From assembly GCA_034661035.1 (NCBI GenBank), contig JAYEKM010000004.1, positions 1 through 5,619 on the forward strand: 5,619 nucleotides of DNA, written 5' to 3'. Position 1 is the first letter of the stretch. Every line of letters starts with the position of its first letter. The translations under genes and the position numbers were made by a program. Origin of the DNA: JAGYLJ01 sp034661035 (GTDB lineage Bacteria > Patescibacteriota > Minisyncoccia > Phycocordibacterales > UBA12079). The notes under the pieces were generated by a model. The model saw nothing but the letters and a program-made list of their open reading frames with translations, searched no databases and was not told where the DNA came from. Positions 1-5,358 of this stretch are shown one piece after another.

Positions 1-820
1 GGATGTACCCCCGACTTTTTTTAGCCTTCCCTTGGCAAACGCTTGGCCAGGTTACTTTATCTCCCTCATTGTTAAATGTCACATGTTTCTTATAAGGACA
101 TTTTTTACAAGGAAGAGAAGATAAACAAGGAGTCATGACTTCAAAAATGCACCATTTATAAAGTCTAAATCCACGAGTCTCTGCTTCCGAGATCATCAAT
201 TGAGCGTTTCCAGATGCCTTTTTTCGTGTTGTATAAAGACGAAGCGCCGCCCGTCCATTTGTCCCAGAACGAGGCATAGAACCAGCCTCTTCAAAAATTT
301 CCCAAGGAAGAAGCTCAAATTCGTCTATTGTAGCTTTATGAGGATGAGGTGAGTTGACTCCGTTCATCGTTCCAGGAATTATTTCAATTGACCCACCATT
401 TTTAAACAAGGTTTCCCCTATCGTAATTTTATTGATTCCCATCTTTTCTCGATATTTATATGCCCAAGAGTAGATATATTTATAGGCCCTCTTAGCCTGC
501 GCCATAATCGCTCCCAGATGGCATTCCTCAAGTCCTTTTTCTGAAGCTTCTACAAATTCTAAGGCTGCTGAATTCAGAGTCTTACCTCCCCCTCGATTAG
601 CGATTACAATACAATTTAATGTTTTCTCCGTAAAAGAATCATAAAAAACATCAAAAGGGGCGTTATGTCCTGCACAAACAGCCTGACAGGGAATATCTAA
701 ACCTAAATATTTTTTTATGGACATATGAAGAGACTTATATGCAAGAGGAAAACGAACATCTTCAACTCCTTGAGGCTTCCTTCTTTTTCTCTTGATATGA
801 TAAGCAACTAACTCAATCAT
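1..820 (-). CDS. terL: Phage terminase large subunit (TerL), N-terminal 273 residues, cut by window edge
   Basis: This is the ATPase that drives DNA into the phage prohead and, through a C-terminal nuclease domain not in this window, cuts the concatemer. The frame is open from ATG at 820 to position 1. The Walker A motif is NRGGGKT (residues 75-81) and the Walker B is ATIDEF (163-168), with E167 as the likely catalytic glutamate. LYTTRKK (195-201) fits the coupling motif that follows. A cysteine-rich stretch at 224-262 (C224, C232, C238, C241, C262, with H246 nearby) may bind zinc. The start codon overlaps the stop of the upstream gene as ATGA, which suggests translational coupling; only a weak AGAGAG precedes it. 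The family call is firm from the two ATPase motifs. The nuclease domain, and with it the TerL subtype, cannot be seen. Confidence 0.93.
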   Translation of the reverse strand, partial: MIELVAYHIKRKRRKPQGVEDVRFPLAYKSLHMSIKKYLGLDIPCQAVCAGHNAPFDVFYDSFTEKTLNCIVIANRGGGKTLNSAALEFVEASEKGLEECHLGAIMAQAKRAYKYIYSWAYKYREKMGINKITIGETLFKNGGSIEIIPGTMNGVNSPHPHKATIDEFELLPWEIFEEAGSMPRSGTNGRAALRLYTTRKKASGNAQLMISEAETRGFRLYKWCIFEVMTPCLSSLPCKKCPYKKHVTFNNEGDKVTWPSVCQGKAKKSRGYI

Positions 821-1239
821 GTCAATCTCTCTAGCTGTTCCCAAGCCAAATTCATAACTTCCTCTTGCGCTGTTGGTACAATATTTTTTTGAATATATGC
901 TGTAGTTTTTAGGATATTCATCATTTTTTGTACATCTCGAATGTTACGCATCTCTTCCTTTTTTTCTTCTTCTGTTAAGGAACCTCTTATAAATTTTTTT
1001 AATACTTCACCAGTAAAGGAAGCTGCGAGATACATTAAATCAACGTGACACTCAGTATTTAGGTATAATTTTTCTGCTAAATCTTTAATTAAAATTTTTT
1101 TTGGTTCTTCTATAGATTCTCTTATAAAGTCCTCTGTAGGTTCCTCTATAAAGTCCTCTGTAGGTTCTTCTATAGAGTCCTCTATGAGAGAAGAGATAGG
1201 TTTATCAAAAATTGAATATTTCTCATTCGAGCGTGGCAT
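817..1239 (-). CDS. Small acidic protein, candidate terminase small subunit
   Basis: A 140-residue protein with no motif I recognise. Residues 15-50 are strongly acidic and repetitive, with EEPTEDFI twice in a row (24-31 and 32-39) flanked by two SIEEP blocks; they are encoded by a 24-bp DNA repeat. Residues 50-140 look mostly helical and mixed in charge, with one cysteine (C64). Its stop overlaps the TerL start by four bases (ATGA), and its own start lies 17 bases inside the previous gene, so the three genes are tightly coupled. Position just before TerL and the size fit a small terminase subunit, which recognises phage DNA, but no clear helix-turn-helix is visible at the N-terminus. It could instead be an unrelated accessory protein. 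The gene is well supported; the function is inferred from context alone. Confidence 0.8.
   Translation of the reverse strand: MPRSNEKYSIFDKPISSLIEDSIEEPTEDFIEEPTEDFIRESIEEPKKILIKDLAEKLYLNTECHVDLMYLAASFTGEVLKKFIRGSLTEEEKKEEMRNIRDVQKMMNILKTTAYIQKNIVPTAQEEVMNLAWEQLERLT
1103..1190 (-). repeat. 24-bp tandem repeat in the putative small terminase gene
   Basis: Copies at 1123-1146 and 1147-1170 differ at one base and both encode EEPTEDFI. A third, partial and more diverged copy spans 1171-1190, and a fragment lies at 1103-1122. The period is a multiple of three, so the copies stay in frame and extend an acidic stretch. Confidence 0.9.
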
Positions 1240-1546
1240 CTATCTCGTACCCCGTGTTTACCGCTTGGCCTTTAATCTTAAAACTAATTAATCTAATCGT
1301 CTTTGTGTACACATATCCAGCAGCAATAGTTTTATAATGAGAATTAAAAACTCCAACAGCACTAGGAAAGTAAACATAAAGATTTTGAGTAGCGTGAGTG
1401 TTTTCAATCAAAATAGATTCTGTTGGACTAGGAAAGGTAATTGTTTCAGCAGTTGTACCCACATCTCCTATTTTCTGATAACTGTACTGAGGAGGGATTG
1501 TAGCCATTTGCTGCTGCGTTTGCTCATTTCTTTGTATCTCAGCCAT
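1223..1546 (-). CDS. Small beta-rich phage protein, probably structural
   Basis: A 107-residue protein. The first 20 residues are polar and Gln-rich (Q5, Q9, Q11-Q13). From about residue 40 the pattern is alternating hydrophobic and polar, as in a small beta sandwich: ESILIENTH, NLYVYFPS, a turn around YKTIAAGY, then KTIRLISFKIKG. This layout is common in small phage head or tail proteins that carry a strand-rich fold and an L/I-x-P/A-G turn, but I cannot assign a family. ATG at 1546 is supported by AAGGA at 1554-1558 with a 7-base spacer; an internal ATG for residue 14 has no comparable site. The end overlaps the next gene by 17 bases. A decoration, fibre-associated or head-tail connector role is possible, and none is proven. 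Confidence 0.82.
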   Translation of the reverse strand: MAEIQRNEQTQQQMATIPPQYSYQKIGDVGTTAETITFPSPTESILIENTHATQNLYVYFPSAVGVFNSHYKTIAAGYVYTKTIRLISFKIKGQAVNTGYEIDATLE

Positions 1547-1578
1547 AAATACATCCTTTAATTTTTTCTTTTTCTTTT

Positions 1579-1603
1579 ATATAGATTTTCTATATGAATC
1601 TAT
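1579..1603 (-). other. Two overlapping, mutually exclusive 7-bp inverted repeats upstream of the 107-residue gene
   Basis: ATATAGA (1579-1585) pairs with TCTATAT (1589-1595) around a 3-base loop, and ATAGATT (1581-1587) pairs with AATCTAT (1597-1603) around a 9-base loop. The two share bases, so only one can form at a time. They lie in the longest spacer of the window (1547-1649), between the HAD gene and the phage genes. No U-run follows on the coding strand, so this is not a typical terminator; an operator or leader structure is possible, as is chance in AT-rich DNA. Confidence 0.4.
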
Positions 1604-1637
1604 CTACTGGTAGTGTACTATTTTATCCAAAAATAGC

Positions 1638-1658
1638 AAAAAATAAATTTTATTTTTT
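1638..1658 (-). terminator. Possible weak AT-only hairpin over the HAD stop codon
   Basis: A near-perfect A/T palindrome covers the last codons and stop of the HAD gene; on the coding strand a short UAUUUUU run follows. There is no G-C pair in the stem, so termination would be weak at best. Confidence 0.2.
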
Positions 1659-2180
1659 AAATTTCTTCCATTTTTTTAACCAAATACAAGGAGAGTATCC
1701 GTATTCAGTCTTTTCTACAAAATTTAGTGGCCAATAAAAAAAATCATGAGCAAAAATAAATGGTATCTCTGCTTTTTGTGCTGCTTCTTGATCTACAAAC
1801 CCATCCCCAACCATTACCGCTTTCTCTTCGTATCTATTTATTAGACGTAAAAGCATATCCGGTTTAGGCTTAGCGTCATTCCTACAAAAATTTATCAAGT
1901 CTCCTTTAGGATGATAAAAAGAAACTTCAACACTAGAGATAAGTGAATCTAATAAATTTTGCGTCTCCTTTATAATCTCCCAGGCCATATAAGACGTAAA
2001 ATACCCCAGAGACACGCCTCCTTGATTGGTTGCAATAGCCAAGGTATGTCCTTTGAGTTTTAAATGACGTAAAACAGGTAAAACATTAGGAAGAATTTCT
2101 TGATCTTCTTTTTGATTTGGACATGATCTACCTGATTTAGTAATTCTCAAAGTTCCATCAAGATCAAAAACATATAACAT
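1650..2180 (-). CDS. HAD-IIIA family phosphatase, GmhB/HisB-N-like
   Basis: A 176-residue cytoplasmic phosphatase of the haloacid dehalogenase superfamily. All four HAD motifs are present: FDLDGT (5-10; D6 nucleophile, D8 acid/base), the motif II threonine in ATNQGG (50-55), K104 or K106 in KPKPDM, and GDGFVD (125-130; D126 and D130 for magnesium). Length and spacing fit the HAD-IIIA group with D-glycero-manno-heptose bisphosphate phosphatase (GmhB) and HisB-N. The GmhB zinc loop is degraded: H90-P91 and C99-R100 remain, but the other cysteines are missing. ATG at 2180 is preceded by AGAGGT with a short spacer. It lies downstream of the NeuB-like gene, so it may dephosphorylate a nonulosonate 9-phosphate or another sugar phosphate of the module. 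The related polynucleotide 3'-phosphatases are an alternative. The fold call is firm; the substrate is unknown. Confidence 0.9.
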   Translation of the reverse strand: MLYVFDLDGTLRITKSGRSCPNQKEDQEILPNVLPVLRHLKLKGHTLAIATNQGGVSLGYFTSYMAWEIIKETQNLLDSLISSVEVSFYHPKGDLINFCRNDAKPKPDMLLRLINRYEEKAVMVGDGFVDQEAAQKAEIPFIFAHDFFYWPLNFVEKTEYGYSPCIWLKKWKKFKK

Positions 2181-2192
2181 GCTAACCTCTTT

Positions 2193-2207
2193 ATTTGAAT
2201 TTCAAAT
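2193..2207. other. Palindrome ATTTGAA-T-TTCAAAT before the HAD gene
   Basis: Seven-base arms around one central base, just upstream of the HAD ribosome binding site in the 74-base spacer. The symmetry and tiny loop suit a protein-binding site more than an RNA hairpin. Part of it (ATTTGAATTT) recurs at about 2217-2226. No convincing promoter hexamers accompany it. Confidence 0.35.
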
Positions 2208-2241
2208 CTAACTCACATTTGAATTTATTGAACTTGTTAAA

Positions 2242-2310
2242 ATTAGATCAACCATCAATTGAAACTGCCTCGGATTAGATCAACCATCAATTGAAACTGC
2301 CTCGGATTAG
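2242..2310 (-). repeat. Perfect 32-bp tandem duplication at the 3' end of the NeuB-like gene
   Basis: The 32-bp unit occurs at 2242-2273 and again at 2274-2305 with no mismatch, followed by the first five bases of a third copy (2306-2310). On the coding strand the copies are bounded by CTAAT three times, as expected from slippage between short direct repeats. Thirty-two is not a multiple of three, so the second copy is read in another frame and gives the stop at 2255. Confidence 0.97.
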
Positions 2311-2947
2311 CGGAACATTTAGCATCCATACAGTCCTCATTCAACTTAAAATGTTTTTCGATTATTGTAGCCCCTCGTTGTGCCATGATTACCGCAGTTA
2401 ATATACCAGGACAATGGTCACTCCATCCCAACTTCTCTCCTTGGTCTAGCTGATAAAAATATTCTCCAAAATCAATATGTTCTTCATGAGTTGGATAATA
2501 GCCAGACCAGCCATTATTCGGACAATACAGCTTATCCCATCCTGCCAATTCAATTTTATGATATTGACCCCACAAATCCACAGAAACAAATCTAGGTTTG
2601 CCTTCAAAAGCCAGATTACACTTATTGATAAGCCTTGAATTTCGACGTTCAATAAGAGACAATTTTATATAAGGTGCGCCTAATTCAGCAGCCAAATCAA
2701 CACTCTCAAAGTCAAAGACCGACCAAAACATCGGTATACCTTCACAATGAGCTACTTTTTGAAGTTCTTGCCATTGAGTTTTTGGTAGAATAAACTGCTT
2801 AGCTCTAGGTCGGGCACGCTCTGTGAAAAGCTGAAATTTTATAGCATCTGCACCAGCTAGTTTGGCTTGTTTTATTAGTTCAACGTTAGACTTAAAGTCT
2901 CCGTTTCCGTTAATCCCTGCTTCAGCAACGATAAAAGGGTATTTCAT
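2255..2947 (-). CDS. NeuB-family nonulosonate (sialic acid) synthase, barrel domain only
   Basis: NeuB enzymes condense phosphoenolpyruvate with an N-acetylmannosamine-type sugar to give a sialic, legionaminic or pseudaminic acid. Visible hallmarks are AEAGINGNGD (8-17), GADAIKFQ (32-39, PEP-binding lysine K37), K95 in YIKLS, C142 and YPT (151-153), GWSDHCPG (174-181) and EKHF (197-200). H178 and H199 are 21 residues apart, as are the two manganese-binding histidines of Neisseria NeuB (H215 and H236). At 230 residues it keeps only the TIM barrel; typical NeuB is about 340-350 residues with a C-terminal SAF (antifreeze-like) domain, absent here. I chose ATG at 2947 because AAGGAG lies six bases upstream; an in-frame TTG at 2971 lacks such a site. 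The last residues (IRGSFN) arise from a 32-bp duplication that shifts the frame. The exact sugar product is not determined. Confidence 0.93.
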   Translation of the reverse strand: MKYPFIVAEAGINGNGDFKSNVELIKQAKLAGADAIKFQLFTERARPRAKQFILPKTQWQELQKVAHCEGIPMFWSVFDFESVDLAAELGAPYIKLSLIERRNSRLINKCNLAFEGKPRFVSVDLWGQYHKIELAGWDKLYCPNNGWSGYYPTHEEHIDFGEYFYQLDQGEKLGWSDHCPGILTAVIMAQRGATIIEKHFKLNEDCMDAKCSANPRQFQLMVDLIRGSFN

Positions 2948-2953
2948 AATTGA

Positions 2954-2959
2954 CTCCTT
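2954..2959 (-). promoter_or_regulatory. Shine-Dalgarno site deciding the NeuB-like start
   Basis: AAGGAG on the coding strand, six bases before ATG at 2947. It favours this start over the in-frame TTG at 2971, which has no comparable site. Confidence 0.85.
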
Positions 2960-3006
2960 TTCTAAAAACAAAAATTTCTCTATTCTTTTTCTAAAAATAA
3001 AAATTT
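2955..3006 (-). repeat. Duplicated methyltransferase 3' end at a 29-bp offset
   Basis: Bases 2984-3006 encode the end of the methyltransferase (KFLFLEKE) and recur at 2955-2977 with two mismatches. The downstream copy would still read KFLFLEKE but is out of frame with the gene. It overlaps the AAGGAG ribosome binding site of the NeuB-like gene. Confidence 0.9.
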
Positions 3007-3576
3007 ATTATCTCTTTCTTTTTTTCTTACTCGATAAACCTCATGCCAGCCCTTTAACTTAAGGATTTTATTACATAATTCAGTAATACCAGGTAGGCTG
3101 GGAGTTTGATAGTCATGAAAACCTACTCGACCTCCTTTCAGAACCCTTTTATTTAGGAACTTCCAAGCGAAATTTGTTGGTTCATATACGTCCAAGTCCA
3201 AAAAAACAAAAAAGAATTTTTCTTTGTTTGGGATAGTCAATAAAGTCTTTTTTACGTCTCCTTGAAGGGGTATAATCCCCCGGTCTCTCAACTCAGAAAC
3301 CACAAATTTTTTATCCTTGACAGACAAATTTTTTTGCTTATAAACTTTTTGACAGCCGTAGTTTTTCGGAAACCCTGAAAAAGTATCAGCGGCATACTGT
3401 TTGAAATTTGTACAAAGCTTCCGTAATCCAAAATTTAAAAAAACAGAATTGAATCCCTCATAACATCCACATTCAAGACAGGCTCCTTCCCAACAATTTT
3501 CATAAGCTTCCCAGGCGTGTTCAAAGACAATCGCTGGATTACATAAAATTTTTGGTATTTTTTTGTTTAAAGACAA
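2980..3576 (-). CDS. SAM-dependent methyltransferase, TylF/MycF-like
   Basis: A 198-residue class I methyltransferase. The SAM-binding motif I is LECGCYEG (34-41). DTFSGFP (64-70) matches the DTFxGFP signature of the macrocin O-methyltransferase (TylF/MycF) group, followed by GDVKKTL (106-112), FLDLDVYEPT (125-134), whose two aspartates suit metal binding, and LKGGRVGFHDY (146-156). Known members methylate sugar hydroxyls in a metal-dependent way, so a role in decorating the sugar made by its neighbours is reasonable but inferred. It starts at TTG (3576-3574), supported by AGGAG eight bases upstream. It is shorter than MycF (about 250 residues), mainly at the N-terminus. The gene lies between the DUF115-like gene (58-base gap) and the NeuB-like gene (32-base gap). 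The last eight codons, KFLFLEKE, are repeated in the following spacer. Confidence 0.9.
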   Translation of the reverse strand: MSLNKKIPKILCNPAIVFEHAWEAYENCWEGACLECGCYEGFNSVFLNFGLRKLCTNFKQYAADTFSGFPKNYGCQKVYKQKNLSVKDKKFVVSELRDRGIIPLQGDVKKTLLTIPNKEKFFFVFLDLDVYEPTNFAWKFLNKRVLKGGRVGFHDYQTPSLPGITELCNKILKLKGWHEVYRVRKKERDNKFLFLEKE

Positions 3577-3584
3577 AATAAAAT

Positions 3585-3589
3585 CTCCT
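3585..3589 (-). promoter_or_regulatory. Shine-Dalgarno site supporting a TTG start of the methyltransferase
   Basis: AGGAG on the coding strand, eight bases before TTG at 3576. No in-frame ATG lies between this site and the SAM-binding motif, so the TTG start is well supported. Confidence 0.8.
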
Positions 3590-3634
3590 AAGAATAATTT
3601 ATATATGAACTTAAAAAATTATAAGAAATCCTTT

Positions 3635-5329
3635 TTACCTCCCTAATTGACTCAAAAACCGGTTATCCGCCGCCTCTTCCAAAGGAACATAAGGGATTAC
3701 CTTTGTTAAAGCACATTCCCTAGGCCAGCAAGTACATAAAGAAACTCCTTTTGAAGCTAAATATTGATGTTGACGTTTTACGAAAGGGATGATCTTTTCA
3801 ACGTGAGGAAACCTGTCATGAATTTTACCTAAATCTTTATAAATTTGCCCATCCGGATCGAAAAAATGACCTGCGCCAAACTCCGTGCCCAATAAATATA
3901 TCTCTTTAGCTCTAAGCCAATAAGCCGCATTGATAGCGGCAGTTATAATTGAATGTTTAAGGGCAAAAATGGGCATAATTCGACCTGGAAGATTTTCGTA
4001 AATTACTGTAGAAGGCTGTCCTTTTGTGTATGCCAGGATTTTTTGAAGTTTTGAGCCTCCACCGTACCCCTGCCACACTAAAATAGGTTTCTCGTCTCTC
4101 AATTCTTGCCAAGTCTTCAATTCAGTTTGCCACTTCTCAATAAAATACCTATCCCCAAAAGCTAAAGCATCCAAATGCGGGTATTTTTGAAAAGCCGAGT
4201 TACAACCCAATGTAGGGAAACCAAAAAGCTGGGAAAGAGGCAATTTAGTTAAGCTTGGAGCGCAGCCTAAGACAAATAACTTACCTCCTGCATGTTGGAT
4301 TTTTTTCATTAATTTAGCTACAAAATAAGGATAATCATTACTGGTTATTTTTTCAAAATCTAGATGTGTCTCTATCTTTATACTGTGTCTTTTTTTATTT
4401 TCTTTAACTTCTTCCTCTCCTGTGTCTTTTCCCGTATCCTTTCTTGTGTCTTCTCCTGTGTCTTTTCCTGTGTCTTTTCCCGTATCCTTTCTTGTGTCTT
4501 CTCCTGTGTCTTCTCCTGTGTCTTCTCCTGTGTCTTCTCCTGTGTCTTCTCCTGTGTCTTCTCCTGTGTCTTCTAAATCTACATTCCCTATAGCATAGAT
4601 ATTTTCTGCTTTGAGAAGCCTCAAAAGATTCGTCGCTGGATTATCTTTTTGAAGTACAAAAGGAAGCTCAAAGTCTAGCGTGAAATTTTCACAGGTATCA
4701 AAAAAATAAACAGTAGAATACTTCAAAAGTACTCGCTCAACAAGATATACCTTCCCCGACTTATCTACAAAAGAACCATAAAAACCCCCCTTTTTTACCC
4801 AAGTTTTTTCTTTCATTTTTCGTTGAATGAAAATAAACTTTCCTTTATACTTTGCTTGCCACTCATCTATTTTTTTAAAATTACCCTGTAGGTATTCCCC
4901 ATCTGTCAACACCAAAGCATCTGTCTCTAAATTCTGTTCCCAAGAATTATTGAGACAAACACAAGGTATGCTAGATATTGTAAGCATATCAAGATCAAAA
5001 TTATGACGACCAGAAATAAGAAAAACCTTTCCCACTTCCTCAATTTTTCTCCGTAGAACTTCGAGAGGCTGAGCTTTTTCAAAAGTTTTAGCTTTAACAC
5101 CTCCACGCGAAAGAGTCCCCGAATTTTTTAATGTAATTTGCTGTTTTGTTTTACCTCCTTCGGCGCTAATTACTTGTGCTGCCTGACGTATAGCCTTTTT
5201 CTTAAGCGCCGGAGATTTTCCGTTCGGATGCCCGCAGGCTGGACAATAGGCAATTTTTAAAGTTTTATATTGTCCTGCTGAAACATGATAAAGACTCTGG
5301 CAAGAACTGCATTGCTGAGTTATTTGCAT
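3635..5329 (-). CDS. Zinc-ribbon protein with two DUF115/Maf-like domains joined by an EDTG repeat; candidate glycosyltransferase
   Basis: A 564-residue multidomain protein. Residues 7-32 carry two CxxC pairs (C7/C10, C29/C32), a zinc ribbon. A basic linker follows to about 100. Residues 100-252 and 349-564 look like two copies of one Rossmann-type domain. The second has GCAPSL (355-360), a conserved N377, FGD (391-393) and KEIYLLGTEFG...HFFDPDG (475-494), the pattern of the DUF115/MptE-like/Maf family. The first has matching but degenerate segments: KVFLISGRHNF, LNNSW, LTDGEY and ENIYAIGNVD. Between them lie 13 four-residue units (253-304). Maf proteins transfer nonulosonates to flagellin, and DUF115 is structurally close to sialyltransferases, so beside NeuB and NeuC homologues a glycan transferase is the best inference. 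ATG at 5329 follows AAAGGGG with an 8-base spacer. No membrane segment or signal peptide is seen. Catalysis is unproven. Confidence 0.85.
   Translation of the reverse strand: MQITQQCSSCQSLYHVSAGQYKTLKIAYCPACGHPNGKSPALKKKAIRQAAQVISAEGGKTKQQITLKNSGTLSRGGVKAKTFEKAQPLEVLRRKIEEVGKVFLISGRHNFDLDMLTISSIPCVCLNNSWEQNLETDALVLTDGEYLQGNFKKIDEWQAKYKGKFIFIQRKMKEKTWVKKGGFYGSFVDKSGKVYLVERVLLKYSTVYFFDTCENFTLDFELPFVLQKDNPATNLLRLLKAENIYAIGNVDLEDTGEDTGEDTGEDTGEDTGEDTGEDTRKDTGKDTGKDTGEDTRKDTGKDTGEEEVKENKKRHSIKIETHLDFEKITSNDYPYFVAKLMKKIQHAGGKLFVLGCAPSLTKLPLSQLFGFPTLGCNSAFQKYPHLDALAFGDRYFIEKWQTELKTWQELRDEKPILVWQGYGGGSKLQKILAYTKGQPSTVIYENLPGRIMPIFALKHSIITAAINAAYWLRAKEIYLLGTEFGAGHFFDPDGQIYKDLGKIHDRFPHVEKIIPFVKRQHQYLASKGVSLCTCWPRECALTKVIPYVPLEEAADNRFLSQLGR
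4418..4573 (-). repeat. 13-copy 12-bp in-frame array encoding EDTG/KDTG units
   Basis: Thirteen 12-bp units encode six EDTG, then EDTR, three KDTG, EDTR and two KDTG. The first six units are identical at the DNA level. The remaining seven follow a higher-order pattern with a 48-bp period: an EDTR unit, a KDTG unit with altered codons (AAGGATACGGGA), then standard KDTG units, so units 7-9 and 11-13 match base for base. Because each unit is a multiple of three, gain or loss changes linker length without breaking the frame. The array lies exactly between the two DUF115-like domains. Confidence 0.97.
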
Positions 5330-5358
5330 TTTAAAAACCCCTTTCTAAAATTTTCTTT

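Noticed and set aside
1337..1561. Plus-strand open frame of 74 codons
   Set aside because: It lies antiparallel to the 107-residue gene, which has a good Shine-Dalgarno site and overlaps its operon neighbours; the plus-strand product has no recognisable pattern.
1547..1649. Sigma-70 promoter for the phage genes
   Set aside because: TATAAA- and TAAAAT-like hexamers occur, but none has a fair -35 box at 16-18 bases; in DNA this AT-rich they are expected by chance.
2181..2254. Promoter for the HAD gene (TTGATC and ATAAAT, 17 bases apart)
   Set aside because: The -10 match is poor, and the -35 falls in the duplicated 32-bp unit; read-through from the upstream genes explains expression more simply.
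2446..2652. Second minus-strand frame within the NeuB-like gene
   Set aside because: It is a shifted reading of the barrel-encoding sequence, whose own frame carries the family motifs.
2862..3062. Plus-strand open frame across the methyltransferase and NeuB junction
   Set aside because: It opposes two genes with clear family motifs and has no start signal; the hydrophobic stretch comes from the A/T-rich duplicated spacer.
4418..4573. CRISPR array
   Set aside because: The units are 12 bp, directly adjacent and in frame within a gene, with no unique spacers.
4364..4576. Plus-strand open frame of 70 codons over the 12-bp array
   Set aside because: It is the reverse reading of the EDTG/KDTG repeat, giving a monotonous Cys/Val/Phe/Ser protein with no ribosome binding site, inside a well-supported gene.
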